Assembly (NCBI RefSeq): GCF_022430545.2
Contig: NZ_CP092488.2
Coordinates: 124,001-188,000, forward strand
Reading direction: 5' to 3'
Length of the DNA: 64,000 nt
Origin: Mycobacterium paraterrae
Lineage (GTDB): Bacteria > Actinomycetota > Actinomycetes > Mycobacteriales > Mycobacteriaceae
The position numbers and the translations under genes are program-made. The notes beneath the pieces are model-generated. The model was not told where the DNA came from. It saw only the letters and a program-made list of their open reading frames with translations, and did not search any database. Below, piece after piece: positions 1 through 8,857 of this stretch (the first letter of the stretch is position 1; the number at the start of each line of letters is the position of its first letter).

Positions 1-475
1 CGACTCGTTCCATCTGCCGATCGTGTTTCTGGCCGACAATCCAGGCATGTTGCCAGGGAGTCGCTCGGAGCGCAGCGGTGTACTGCGGGCCGGCGGCCGG
101 ATGTTCGTCGCTCAAACAGTGGCGAGCACGGTCAAATTGCATGTCACGCTGCGCAAGGCCTACGGCTTCGGCTCGATGGTCATGTCGTTGTTGAGTTTCG
201 ACGGGCAAGGTGCGACGTTCGCCTACCCCGGCGCCACGATGGGCGCGATGAGCGCGGCGGCGTTGAGCAGGGCGTCGCATGCGGGTGAAGACCTGACCAC
301 GCGGCTGCGCGACGCCGAGTTGCAGGCGTCCTATCGCTCCGCCGAGCACATGGGCTTCGACGAGCTGATCGATCCGCGTGAGACGCGGGACGCGTTGCTG
401 GCCGCCCTCAAGCGCGGTCTGTCGAGTCGCCAGGTCGCACCCGAGCCGGTGGCGCGGATCGCCATCATGCCCTGA
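1..475 (+). CDS. Acyl-CoA carboxylase carboxyltransferase subunit, C-terminal part
   Basis: The open frame enters from the left edge (first full codon at base 2) and ends with TGA at 473-475, so only the last 157 residues are present. The motifs FLADNPGMLPG and AYPGATMGAM are typical of the C-terminal carboxyltransferase domain of biotin-dependent acyl-CoA (acetyl/propionyl/methylcrotonyl-type) carboxylases, which move the carboxyl group from carboxybiotin to an acyl-CoA. Its presence beside beta-oxidation-type genes suggests carboxylation of a CoA intermediate. The substrate cannot be told from this fragment. The family assignment is firm; the N-terminal domain lies outside the window. Confidence 0.85.
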   Translation, partial: DSFHLPIVFLADNPGMLPGSRSERSGVLRAGGRMFVAQTVASTVKLHVTLRKAYGFGSMVMSLLSFDGQGATFAYPGATMGAMSAAALSRASHAGEDLTTRLRDAELQASYRSAEHMGFDELIDPRETRDALLAALKRGLSSRQVAPEPVARIAIMP

Positions 476-482
476 AAGCTGC

Positions 483-1319
483 TCAGAAAATGTAGTTTTC
501 GCCGCTGGCCCGCACGGTCACGTCGCTGATGTTGATGCCCCAGGGTTGGTCGATGACATGAACGACGGCGTCGGTCAGATCGTCAGGGTTGATCAGCCAG
601 TAGCCGATCGAGTCGACGTCGAGTTGCTCGGGCCGCAGCGTGCCGTTCTCCGCGTTGGCCACGCCTTCGAAGAACAATGGCGCCTTGTGCCCGAGGATGC
701 CGGTTACAGCGAGCGGGTTCACCACACCGGCAGCCAGATGCGTCCCGAGGACGCCGGTCGGCTTGAGGTTGGTCACCTTGATCTTGCCCTGCGCCTCCAC
801 CCGCAACGACTCGGACAGCGCGTCGACGGCGGCCTTCGTCGCGCTGTAGACACCGGAGCCTTCGGTCCCGGCGTTACCGTAGATCGACGAGATGTTGACC
901 ACCTGGCCCCGGCCCTGCTCGATCATCGTGTCGTAGACCGCAGCGATTCCGTTGACGACGCCCTTGATGTTGATGTCGATTGCCTTATGCCATTTCTCCC
1001 ACGCGACCTCGTGATCGGAGAAGTAGGCCAGCGGCATCACACCGGCGTTGTTGACGATCACGTCGATGCGACCGTAGGCGTCGACGGCATACTTTGCCGC
1101 TGAACGCATTTGATCCATGTCGGTGACGTCGGCCACCTGCGCGATGCCGTCGTGGCCGGCGGCGCGGATCCCCGCAAACACCTCCTCGAGGGCGTCGACG
1201 CTCACGTCCACGCCGACCACCTTCGAGCCGCCTGCGGCGCATTTCTCCGAGATCAGCTTGCCGAAGCCGCTGGCGGCGCCCGTGACGATGATGACCTTGC
1301 CTTGCAGATACGTCGACAT
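483..1319 (-). CDS. SDR family NAD(P)-dependent oxidoreductase
   Basis: A 278-residue classical short-chain dehydrogenase. The cofactor motif TGAASGFG is at residues 13-20, NNAG at 90-93, and the catalytic Tyr158 and Lys162 lie in YSATK. It is the last gene of a leftward group (NTF2-like protein, hydrolase, LLM enzyme, SDR), 9 bases after the LLM gene. It probably oxidises or reduces an alcohol/ketone in the same catabolic route. The substrate is unknown. The ATG start at 1319 has an AGGAATGACCC-like sequence just upstream, giving a weak but acceptable ribosome site. Confidence 0.85.
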   Translation of the reverse strand: MSTYLQGKVIIVTGAASGFGKLISEKCAAGGSKVVGVDVSVDALEEVFAGIRAAGHDGIAQVADVTDMDQMRSAAKYAVDAYGRIDVIVNNAGVMPLAYFSDHEVAWEKWHKAIDINIKGVVNGIAAVYDTMIEQGRGQVVNISSIYGNAGTEGSGVYSATKAAVDALSESLRVEAQGKIKVTNLKPTGVLGTHLAAGVVNPLAVTGILGHKAPLFFEGVANAENGTLRPEQLDVDSIGYWLINPDDLTDAVVHVIDQPWGINISDVTVRASGENYIF

Positions 1320-1328
1320 GGGTCATTC

Positions 1329-2366
1329 CTACCTGGTCGCCCGGTAGGCCGTGACAATCGGCTCGAGTTCATCGGGGGTCGCGCCGTGCATGATCACCGC
1401 GTCGGCGCCGTAATCGAATTCCTTGCCGATGCGCTCGACACACTGCCCGGGCGACCCGGTGGCCGACGGCTCCAGCCATTCGTCGGGGATCAACGTCACG
1501 ATGTGCTCGATCTGATCGGCAGTCGCCTTGTGGTCGATGCCGCCGGCGATGGAGGTCACCACCGGGTCGGACCGAAATCGTTCCAGCACAGCGGGATCCC
1601 AGTTATTGGTCCGCACCAGCAAGTCGCCATAGCCCTGCAGGTAGGTGGCCAGTCGCGCGACCGTCTTCTTCAGGCGCAACTCCTCGGGCAGATGGTCGCC
1701 GACCGTTGCAAAGCACGACCACACCCGCACGCTGTCGGGATCGCGGCCGGCCCGCTCCGCGGCATCTTTGACCGTTTTCACGCACCGCTGCAACGTCTCC
1801 GGGGTGAAGTAGGTGTGCAGGATGACGTCGTCGAACACCCGGCCGCCCAGTGCCAGCGTTTTAGGCCCGAACGCGACCAGCGCCAGCCGGATGTCCTCGT
1901 CGAAGTCGGGGTCGAGGAACAAGATGTTGTACTTGCCCATCGGCCCGTCGTGGTTGAAGATCACCTCGCCGTGCCACAGCCGGCGCATCACCTGAGCCCA
2001 GTCCTCTATCTGCGCGGTAGTCACGGCCGGGATACCGAACGCCCCGTAGATGGCGGCGATGCCGCGGCCGACGCCGAGGGTGAAGCGTCCGCCGGACAAG
2101 CGGTGCATGGTCGTCGCCCAGGACCCGGTGATGAGCGGATGGCGGGTGTTGTGATTAGTGGCGGCGGTGGCGATCCGCATCCGGCTGGTCACCGCACACG
2201 CCGCGCCCACCAGCGACGAGGCCTCCTTGACGTTCCACCGTTCGGAGATGAACGCGGTGCCGAAACCCAGCTCCTCGCCGCGACGGGCCTCGTCCATCAA
2301 CGTCGCCGGACCCTCGCCACCCGCGCCGGCCAGCAAGTAGTAGCCCAATTCGTCGAGGGACGTCAC
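1329..2366 (-). CDS. LLM-class F420-dependent oxidoreductase (TIGR03857-like)
   Basis: 345 residues with the TIM-barrel luciferase-like monooxygenase pattern: an N-terminal ELGFGTAFISERW segment, then TNHNTRHPL and LSGGRFTLGVGRG around residues 90-125, the region that contacts the deazaflavin in this superfamily. Mycobacteria have many F420-dependent members. The GTG start at 2366 overlaps the stop of the upstream hydrolase by four bases (GTGA), so translation is probably coupled. The role is inferred as a redox step on a hydrophobic substrate; the exact reaction is unknown. The F420 assignment rests on family resemblance only. Confidence 0.8.
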   Translation of the reverse strand: MTSLDELGYYLLAGAGGEGPATLMDEARRGEELGFGTAFISERWNVKEASSLVGAACAVTSRMRIATAATNHNTRHPLITGSWATTMHRLSGGRFTLGVGRGIAAIYGAFGIPAVTTAQIEDWAQVMRRLWHGEVIFNHDGPMGKYNILFLDPDFDEDIRLALVAFGPKTLALGGRVFDDVILHTYFTPETLQRCVKTVKDAAERAGRDPDSVRVWSCFATVGDHLPEELRLKKTVARLATYLQGYGDLLVRTNNWDPAVLERFRSDPVVTSIAGGIDHKATADQIEHIVTLIPDEWLEPSATGSPGQCVERIGKEFDYGADAVIMHGATPDELEPIVTAYRATR

Positions 2367-3469
2367 GCGACAACTCCGCAGAGAAATCGCTCGGTGACCC
2401 CAAAGACCTTGCGGGAGAAAACATGACCGACATGGCTGCCGTCGTACCAGTAGAGCTGGCCACCCCAGCGCTTGTGTAGCGCGTCGGTGGGTGCGCGCAT
2501 CGCCATACGGTCATGCCACGCGCCGACGATCAGCCGTCGTTCCGGCGGTGGCGCGGGGTCGACCGCAAGCGGGTCGATCACCGAGGTCAGCTTCCCCACC
2601 ACCGGCGACTCCAGCAGTTCCCGAAATTCGGTCCGCGACGAGCCCCAGCGACCGAGGTGCTGCGCGATCATGGCGTTGAGACCGAGGATCGGCGTGTACA
2701 GACCCACCGCATCGACGTCGCGTTCGAGATGCGATACCAGGGCCGCGACCGGGGTTCCCATCGAAATCCCGCACACCACAACCGCACTGGCCTGTGCAGA
2801 CACCCACTTCGTGACCGCCCTGATCTCCGACACCGAGCGCATCATGCCGGCCACATTGCCGAGCGGATCCATGTCCGGGTAGGCCGGCCACTCCTGCCGC
2901 CGGCAACCATGGCCGGGCTGCACCGGCATCGCGACGTTGAACCCCAGCTGGCGATGGATGCGCCCGATCCGGGTCAACAGCAGATCCTCGACGCCACCCT
3001 GACCCGCGCCATGCACCCAGATCAGCCACGGTCGCGGCCCCTCGGTGTGCCGGCACAGGTGTACGACGGCGTTGACCGGGCGGCCCAGCCCCTCGGCGGC
3101 CAACGCCCGCGGCAACGCCGGGTCGTGTTCGAAAGTCAGCCGCTCGAATGACAATCCGGCAATCCGCTTGCGTTCGATCGTCTTCGGCTGAAGCGGAGCC
3201 GGATCGGCGTGCGCCCCGTCGATGCCCATGGCCGACAATTCCTCGGCCGCCTCCCGACACTCGTCTGCCGACCGGATGCCTGCCGGCGTCCCGCCGAGCA
3301 ACGAAAAGCCGGCCAGCACAAGCTCGTCCAACATGACCTCACCGAATTGACGCACACCGCGTGGCGTAGCCGGATTCCATCCGGTCGACGCGTTCAGCCC
3401 AGCCACCGTGCGCGGGATCAGCAGGCCCAGTTCGCGCGTCGCGGTCAAGCCGAGCGTCGCCAATGACAT
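2363..3469 (-). CDS. Alpha/beta hydrolase family protein
   Basis: 368 residues. The nucleophile elbow GISMG is near residues 234-238, an upstream HGAGQG could form the oxyanion hole, and a C-terminal GSHVGHVF may carry the catalytic His. This is the serine hydrolase layout. The ATG at 3469 is preferred because AGGTGG lies five bases upstream; a GTG at 3478 in the same frame is the alternative and would directly follow the stop of the NTF2-like gene. It may hydrolyse an ester, lactone or thioester formed in the pathway, for example a product of the nearby oxygenases, but the substrate is not known. Confidence 0.75.
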   Translation of the reverse strand: MSLATLGLTATRELGLLIPRTVAGLNASTGWNPATPRGVRQFGEVMLDELVLAGFSLLGGTPAGIRSADECREAAEELSAMGIDGAHADPAPLQPKTIERKRIAGLSFERLTFEHDPALPRALAAEGLGRPVNAVVHLCRHTEGPRPWLIWVHGAGQGGVEDLLLTRIGRIHRQLGFNVAMPVQPGHGCRRQEWPAYPDMDPLGNVAGMMRSVSEIRAVTKWVSAQASAVVVCGISMGTPVAALVSHLERDVDAVGLYTPILGLNAMIAQHLGRWGSSRTEFRELLESPVVGKLTSVIDPLAVDPAPPPERRLIVGAWHDRMAMRAPTDALHKRWGGQLYWYDGSHVGHVFSRKVFGVTERFLCGVVA

Positions 3470-3478
3470 GTCGCCCAC

Positions 3479-3922
3479 CTATACCGTGGCGTCACCGGTG
3501 ATCTGCTGAATGGTCCGGGTCAGGTGCAGCGTCTTGATCCGCCAAGCGCCGTCGCGCTTCTCGTAAGTCTCGTGATAATGGCCCGCGCCGTGCAGCTCGT
3601 TGCCGTTGGCGAAGACGATCCAATCTTCCATGGCCCAGATGCCGGTGGCCGTCTCGTGCGAGGTCAGGGTGATCTCCGGCGTGTGGCAGTGGTGCATCGT
3701 CGCGGCGCCCTCGAGGCTGCCGAGCACCATCGGGACGAATGTGTCGGCGCCCTCGACGGGTGGCCCGGTCATCGGATCGGCCCCACCGGTGGACACCGCC
3801 ATGTCCAACAGAACGACCACGTCGTCGCTGAAAACACTGCGCCATCCGGCTTCGTCCTTCGCGTCGAGAAAGCGGCAGTAGCGGGCTTTCAACTGTCGGA
3901 TTGCTTCGAGCTCGTCCGCCAC
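3479..3922 (-). CDS. Nuclear transport factor 2 (SnoaL-like) family protein
   Basis: 147 residues with the fold signature of the NTF2/SnoaL superfamily: an N-terminal helix followed by LKARYCRFLDAKDEAGWRSV, and a terminal TYEKRDGAWRIKTLHLTR strand pair. Members include small isomerases, dehydratases and ring-hydroxylating dioxygenase beta-like proteins. It is the first gene of the leftward unit; the GTG start at 3922 has AGGAGG nine bases upstream. A palindromic operator-like site lies 30 bases upstream. A role as a small dehydratase or isomerase is likely but unproven. Confidence 0.75.
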   Translation of the reverse strand: MADELEAIRQLKARYCRFLDAKDEAGWRSVFSDDVVVLLDMAVSTGGADPMTGPPVEGADTFVPMVLGSLEGAATMHHCHTPEITLTSHETATGIWAMEDWIVFANGNELHGAGHYHETYEKRDGAWRIKTLHLTRTIQQITGDATV

Positions 3923-3951
3923 GTGCAGATACCTCCTGGACCTGAAGACAT

Positions 3952-3970
3952 TACTGTAACGTACTTAGTA
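3952..3970. promoter_or_regulatory. Operator-like 19-bp site A
   Basis: TACTGTAACGTACTTAGTA lies between the divergent NTF2-like (start 3922) and thioesterase (start 4032) genes. The left half matches the strongest copy at 15158 exactly (TACTGTA); the right half keeps AGTA at the same spacing. It probably binds a TetR-type repressor that controls both directions. Confidence 0.5.
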
Positions 3971-4031
3971 TCTCCGCGATGACGCCACGAGGCACCATCG
4001 TGACACTCCCGCTCAGGCTTGAGGAGCCGTC

Positions 4032-4652
4032 GTGACCGACACCGCGCCCACCGCCCGCGGTGGATTCCCAGAAGTCAGGCCGGTCGAGGACGCGCCCGAG
4101 GAGCTCGGCCGATTCGTGACAGCGCTGCGCCGACTGCATGACCTGACGGTCTCCACCGATCCCGGGGGCGCTCTGTGGGCCGAAGCGGCGTCCCATCTCG
4201 AGAGTGCCTGCGCACTCCTGGATGGGCATCAGGTCCCCGAGACCAAAGCCGTCGCCGGCCGTGTGCTGACGATTCCCGGGCTGGCTCATCCGCTGATGCC
4301 GCCGTGGACGGTGGACGAGGCCGGCGCCGACGGCGTGACCATGGCCGGCCACTTCACCGAGGCGCATGTCGGTGGCAATCGTGCGGTACACGGCGGCATC
4401 ATCCCGCTGCTTTACGACTGGCTACTCGGCATGACGGTGACCGCTGCGGGAATCTTCCTCACCAGGACGGCATACCTCCACGTCGACTATCGCAAGATCA
4501 CCCCGATCGACGAGCCACTAGTGGCTCGGGGCGAGATCCGCGACATCGACGGCCGCAAGGTTTTCATAGAGGCTACTATGACCTCGGCCGACGGCGCGGT
4601 ACTCAGCGAAGCCAGCGGCCTGATGGTCCGCTTGCTTCCGCACCAGCCGTGA
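4032..4652 (+). CDS. PaaI-family hotdog thioesterase
   Basis: 206 residues with a hotdog-fold C-terminal half. HVGGNRAVHGGIIPLLYDWLLG near residues 113-135 is the typical HGG motif region of PaaI/4HBT thioesterases, followed by TAYLHVDYRKITPID. The N-terminal 70 residues form a helical extension found in several mycobacterial homologues. The GTG start has GAGGAG six bases upstream. It lies seven bases before an acid-CoA ligase gene, so the pair may activate acids and release stalled CoA esters. Substrate unknown. Confidence 0.8.
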   Translation: MTDTAPTARGGFPEVRPVEDAPEELGRFVTALRRLHDLTVSTDPGGALWAEAASHLESACALLDGHQVPETKAVAGRVLTIPGLAHPLMPPWTVDEAGADGVTMAGHFTEAHVGGNRAVHGGIIPLLYDWLLGMTVTAAGIFLTRTAYLHVDYRKITPIDEPLVARGEIRDIDGRKVFIEATMTSADGAVLSEASGLMVRLLPHQP

Positions 4653-4659
4653 GGTCGAA

Positions 4660-6324
4660 ATGCCCGACACTGCAGTCGAATTCACCGTCCCCGCCGTCAC
4701 GGCCGCCGTCGCGGCGACAATTCCGGACCGCGAGCTGATCGTCCAGGGGGACCACCGCTTCACCTACGCCGAGGTGGTGGACCGGTCGCGGCGGCTCGCC
4801 GCCTACCTGCACTCGCGTGGGCTCGGCTTTCACACCGAGCGGTCGGCGCTCGACGGCCACCAGGTGGGCCAGGATCTCGTCGGCCTGTACGCCTATAACG
4901 GCAACGAGTTCGTCGAGTCGCTGCTCGGCGCGTTCGCCGCGCGGGTGGCGCCCTTCAACGTGAACTTCCGCTACGTCAAGAGCGAGTTGCAGTATCTGCT
5001 CGCCGATTCCGGCGCGACGGCGTTGATCTATCACAGCGCGTTCGCTCCCCGGGTTGCCGAGGTATTGCCGGATCTTCCACAGCTGCGAGTGCTGATCCAG
5101 ATCGCCGACGACTCCGGCAACGATCTGCTCGACGGCGCCGTGGACTACGAGATCGCGATCAACTCGCAATGCCCGGCGCCTGCCGTCGAGCACTCCCCCG
5201 ACGACCTCTACGTCCTGTACACCGGCGGCACCACCGGGATGCCCAAAGGCGTGCTGTGGCGCCAACACGACATCTTCATGACGTCATTCGGCGGCCGCAA
5301 TCTCATGACCGGCGAGCCAACGCATTCACTCGAAGAGATCGTGGCGCGGCTGGATGCAAGCACTCCCACTAAATTGATGATCTTGCCGCCGCTGATTCAC
5401 GGCGCCGCGCAGTGGAGTGTCATGACGGCGATCACGACCGGCCAGACCGTCGTGTTCCCTTCTGTCGTAGATCATTTGGACGCAGACGACGTGGTGCGAA
5501 CCATCGAACGCGAGAAGGTCATGACCGTCACCGTTGTGGGCGACGCAATGGCGCGGCCGTTGGTCGCCGCCATCGAGAAGGCGCGCCAAGACGGGGCAGC
5601 CGACGTGTCGTCGCTGGCAGTGGTGGCCAACGGAGGTGCGCTTCTGACGCCCTACGTCAAGCAGCGGCTGATCGAAGTGCTGCCCAATGCCCTCGTCGTC
5701 GACGGTGTCGGCTCGTCGGAGACCGGCGCGCAGATGCATCACATGTCGACGTCGGGAACGGTGTCCACGGGCGTGTTCAATGCCGGCCCGGACACCTTCG
5801 TCGCCGCGGACGACCTGGGCTCGTTGCTGCAGCCGGGTCACGACGGCATGGGCTGGCTAGCCCAAAAAGGTTACGTGCCACTGGGCTACAAGGGTGACGC
5901 GGCCAAGACGGCCGCGACCTTCCCGGTGATCGATGGCGTGCGGTACGCGGTTCCGGGCGACCGGGCACGAGTTCTGGCCGACGGCCGGGTCGAACTGCTG
6001 GGCCGCGATTCGGTCACGATCAACTCCGGCGGCGAGAAGATCTTCGTCGAAGAGGTCGAGACGGCGATCGCATCCCATCCCGCCGTGACCGACGTGGTGG
6101 TCACCGGACGTCCGAGCGAACGGTGGGGTCAGGAAGTCGTCGCCGTCGTCGCACTGGCCGACGGCGCGCACGCCGAGGCTAGCGAGCTTATCGACCACGC
6201 CGCCCAGACTTTGGCCCGCTACAAGCTGCCGAAGGCGATCGTTTTCCGGACCACGATCGAGCGCAGCCCGGCAGGCAAGGCCGACTACCGGTGGGCGCGC
6301 GAGCAAGCGGTGAGCGAGGCTTAA
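4660..6324 (+). CDS. Acyl-CoA synthetase, FadD19-like AMP-binding ligase
   Basis: 554 residues of the ANL superfamily. The P-loop motif YTGGTTGMPKG is at about residues 186-196, VDGVGSSETG is the adenine-binding region near 350, and RSPAGKADYRW near the C-terminus carries the catalytic lysine. It forms acyl-CoA from a carboxylic acid, ATP and CoA. The YTGGTTG form and GVLWRQHDI following it resemble the FadD17/FadD19 group, which in mycobacteria activates steroid side chains; this is a family inference. A second member of the same type is at 19584-21203. The ATG has GAGGTCGAA just upstream. Confidence 0.85.
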   Translation: MPDTAVEFTVPAVTAAVAATIPDRELIVQGDHRFTYAEVVDRSRRLAAYLHSRGLGFHTERSALDGHQVGQDLVGLYAYNGNEFVESLLGAFAARVAPFNVNFRYVKSELQYLLADSGATALIYHSAFAPRVAEVLPDLPQLRVLIQIADDSGNDLLDGAVDYEIAINSQCPAPAVEHSPDDLYVLYTGGTTGMPKGVLWRQHDIFMTSFGGRNLMTGEPTHSLEEIVARLDASTPTKLMILPPLIHGAAQWSVMTAITTGQTVVFPSVVDHLDADDVVRTIEREKVMTVTVVGDAMARPLVAAIEKARQDGAADVSSLAVVANGGALLTPYVKQRLIEVLPNALVVDGVGSSETGAQMHHMSTSGTVSTGVFNAGPDTFVAADDLGSLLQPGHDGMGWLAQKGYVPLGYKGDAAKTAATFPVIDGVRYAVPGDRARVLADGRVELLGRDSVTINSGGEKIFVEEVETAIASHPAVTDVVVTGRPSERWGQEVVAVVALADGAHAEASELIDHAAQTLARYKLPKAIVFRTTIERSPAGKADYRWAREQAVSEA

Positions 6325-7646
6325 CCCAGCGACACCGGCAAATGCTTGAGCCCGTGCAGTCCGATGATGTTGTTGTAGGTCGGCTCGCCGGCGAGGCTCA
6401 ACTGCGGGAAGCGCTCGAACAGCGCCTGCAGGCCGATCTGAACCTCCATCCGGCCGAGGGCGGCGCCCAGGCAGGTATGCACACCGGTTCCGAAGGTGAG
6501 GTGGTCGCGGGCGTTCGCGCGGGTGGTGTCGAAGGCGCCCGGTTCGTCGAAGACAGCTGGGTCTCGGTTGGCGCCGCCGTACATGATGAATACCGCCTCG
6601 CCCGCCCGGATCGAATAACCCCCGATCTCAACGTCTTCCGCCGCAACCCGGGGTACGACTTGAACCGGCGTGTCATAACGCAGGATTTCCTCGACCGCGT
6701 TGGGCCATCCGTTGGGATTCGCGCACAGCGCGGCAAGCTGATCCGGATGACGAACCAGAGCAATGACGGCCTTGCCCAAGATGTGGGTCGTGGTGATGAA
6801 CCCGGCGCCGAACAGCAACGCCACAAGCATGGTCAGTTCGTCGTCGGTCAGATCGCCGTGGCGGATGACGTCGGACAGGATGCTATCGCCGTCGCTGCCC
6901 CGTAGCCGCTCGACGTGCTTTCCCACATACCCTTCGAATTCGCGCAAGATAGTGATGCCGGACCGGAAATCGCGCCACGATGGGCCGACGATGCCAAGCA
7001 AATTCGTGGCGGTCTCGGCTACGTGTAGAAGATAGGGCGTGTCGTCGCGTGGCATCCCCATCAACTCGGCGATCACTGCCATCGGGATCTGGGAGGCGTA
7101 CTCGGCGACCAGATCGCACTGTTCCCTGCCGTCCAGCTCGTCGAGCAGCCCGTGAGCAAGATCGTGAATGCGCGTGCGAAGTCGATCCAGCGCCCGCGGC
7201 GTGAATGCCCGCGTGACGGGTTTGCGTAGCCGGGCATGCTCGGGCGGATCGGTGACCAGCATCGACGGTGGTTCGATCGGATTCATCACGTCCGGGTCGC
7301 TTTTGGCAAGGATCCATTCGCCGAGCCGAAACGGCGACCGATCGTTGGGTTTTGCGGTCCTGATCCGGCTGTCGCGCAGCAGCTCGCGCAGAATCTGCGC
7401 GTCGACACTCACCCAGCCGGCTCCCGGTATGCGCGACATCCGTCCCCGCGCGCGAATCTGCTCGATCAGCGGATAAATATCGTCGACCGGCTTGCTGTCG
7501 ATCGTCAGTAACCTTGCCAGCGGATCACCCTGCCTTGCCAGCAGTTTGAGCATTACCCGCGGCAGCCCATAGCCTGTCGCCCAATGCGTCCAGTCCCGGA
7601 CCGCCAGGCCCATGCGTCCCACACTCCCCGTCGTTCGACTGGGCAT
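6321..7646 (-). CDS. Cytochrome P450
   Basis: 441 residues. The heme-binding motif FGTGVHTCLGAALGR near residue 390 holds the cysteine ligand, the ExxR-equivalent EEILRYDTP is near 325, and the oxygen-binding I helix LLFGAGFITTTHI is near 275. It therefore looks intact. P450s of this type hydroxylate lipids, sterols or terpenes. The gene is convergent with and overlaps the upstream ligase gene by four bases at the stop codons. ATG at 7646 is used; ATG at 7613 is a plausible alternative giving 430 residues. Redox partners are not encoded nearby. Confidence 0.88.
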   Translation of the reverse strand: MPSRTTGSVGRMGLAVRDWTHWATGYGLPRVMLKLLARQGDPLARLLTIDSKPVDDIYPLIEQIRARGRMSRIPGAGWVSVDAQILRELLRDSRIRTAKPNDRSPFRLGEWILAKSDPDVMNPIEPPSMLVTDPPEHARLRKPVTRAFTPRALDRLRTRIHDLAHGLLDELDGREQCDLVAEYASQIPMAVIAELMGMPRDDTPYLLHVAETATNLLGIVGPSWRDFRSGITILREFEGYVGKHVERLRGSDGDSILSDVIRHGDLTDDELTMLVALLFGAGFITTTHILGKAVIALVRHPDQLAALCANPNGWPNAVEEILRYDTPVQVVPRVAAEDVEIGGYSIRAGEAVFIMYGGANRDPAVFDEPGAFDTTRANARDHLTFGTGVHTCLGAALGRMEVQIGLQALFERFPQLSLAGEPTYNNIIGLHGLKHLPVSLG

Positions 7647-7699
7647 GAGCCTAATGGGACGCCGCCGATGCTTCGCGCTCGTCGCCCATACTTAAATAC

Positions 7700-8770
7700 A
7701 TGAAGGTGTTCGCGGGACAGCACGTGTCCCATTGGGATTTCCCGCGCAGCACGGTCAGCGTCGCGTTGATGGCCGAATTCGGTTGCGAGCGCGGGCTTGC
7801 GGTCGCAGACATTCTGTGTGACTCAGGACTGGCTGAGCCCGACTTACGCAACCCCAATCTGACGATCGTGGGCCGCCAGGAACTGGCGGTCGCGACCAAT
7901 CTGGTCGAGCTAATGGGCGGCGACACCGGCGCGGCCGACCTGGGCATCGAGCTTGGCAGCCGCTACCACGTCGGGTCACTCGGGATCTTCGGCTTCGCGT
8001 GCCTGACCAGCTCCACGCTGGGCGACGCGGTGCGGTTCGCCGCCCGTTTTTACGAGCTCAGTTACGGGTTCTGCCTGCCGAGCGTGGTCGTCGACGCGGA
8101 AATCGCCGCGTTGCGGCTCGAGCTGCCTGACCTGTCCGGTCCCGTCGCCGACTTCCTGGTGCGCCGGGATCTAGCCGCCATCGCCACTGTCATGGCGGGG
8201 TTGTTGGGCGCTCCAGTCCCAGTGTTGTCGATCGAATTCGCCGGTGCCGCACCCTCATCGGGCGACTCAGCGGCCCGGGAAATGTTTGGTGCGGCGCCGC
8301 GTTATAACGCGCCGATCAACGCGGCGAGCTTTCCGGCCGAGATGCTAGACATCCGGCTGCCTCAGGCCAGCGAGATGACGGTTGCGACATGCAAGCAGCA
8401 GTGCCAGGAGTTGCTGGAACGTCGTCGGGCGCGCACGGGCGTCGCCCGTCAGGTGCGCGACCTGCTGGCCTCGATCGATGGTGAACCCCACCTGATCGCC
8501 GACGTTGCCCGACACCTGGCAATGAGCGAGCGAACGCTGCGGCGGCGTCTGGCCGAGGAGAATACGACGTTTCGCGACCTCGTCGAGGAGGTGCACCGGG
8601 TGCTGGCCGAAGAGATGTTGGCAACAGGAGCGCTGTCGGTCGAAGACGTGGCGCTGCGACTCGGTTATGCGGAGTCGACCAGTTTCATCGCCGCATTCAA
8701 ACGATGGACGGGCACTACCCCGGCCCGCTATCAGCGTTCGACGGCACCGCCGGGGCGACTCGCCGTGTAA
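7700..8770 (+). CDS. AraC family transcriptional regulator
   Basis: 356 residues. The N-terminal about 200 residues match the arabinose-binding-like domain found in lipid-responsive AraC regulators of mycobacteria, and the C-terminal 100 residues hold two helix-turn-helix motifs (IADVARHLAMSERTLRRRL and SVEDVALRLGYAESTSFIAAF) ending in the signature FKRWTGTTPARYQRS. It sits divergent from the P450 gene and 87 bases before the flavin monooxygenase gene, so it is likely a local activator of one or both. The ligand is unknown. Confidence 0.87.
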   Translation: MKVFAGQHVSHWDFPRSTVSVALMAEFGCERGLAVADILCDSGLAEPDLRNPNLTIVGRQELAVATNLVELMGGDTGAADLGIELGSRYHVGSLGIFGFACLTSSTLGDAVRFAARFYELSYGFCLPSVVVDAEIAALRLELPDLSGPVADFLVRRDLAAIATVMAGLLGAPVPVLSIEFAGAAPSSGDSAAREMFGAAPRYNAPINAASFPAEMLDIRLPQASEMTVATCKQQCQELLERRRARTGVARQVRDLLASIDGEPHLIADVARHLAMSERTLRRRLAEENTTFRDLVEEVHRVLAEEMLATGALSVEDVALRLGYAESTSFIAAFKRWTGTTPARYQRSTAPPGRLAV

Positions 8771-8857
8771 CAACCGCTGTCAACCGTGGCCGGAATTATG
8801 GATTTACCGACCGCAATCGGCTCCTCAGACTCCGGCGCCGCTCCTAACGTCGACAGC

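Noticed and set aside
1110..2426. Long plus-strand open frame antisense to the LLM oxidoreductase
   Set aside because: It is a shadow frame caused by high GC at third positions; it has no ribosome site or recognisable domain, while the minus strand encodes a clear LLM protein.
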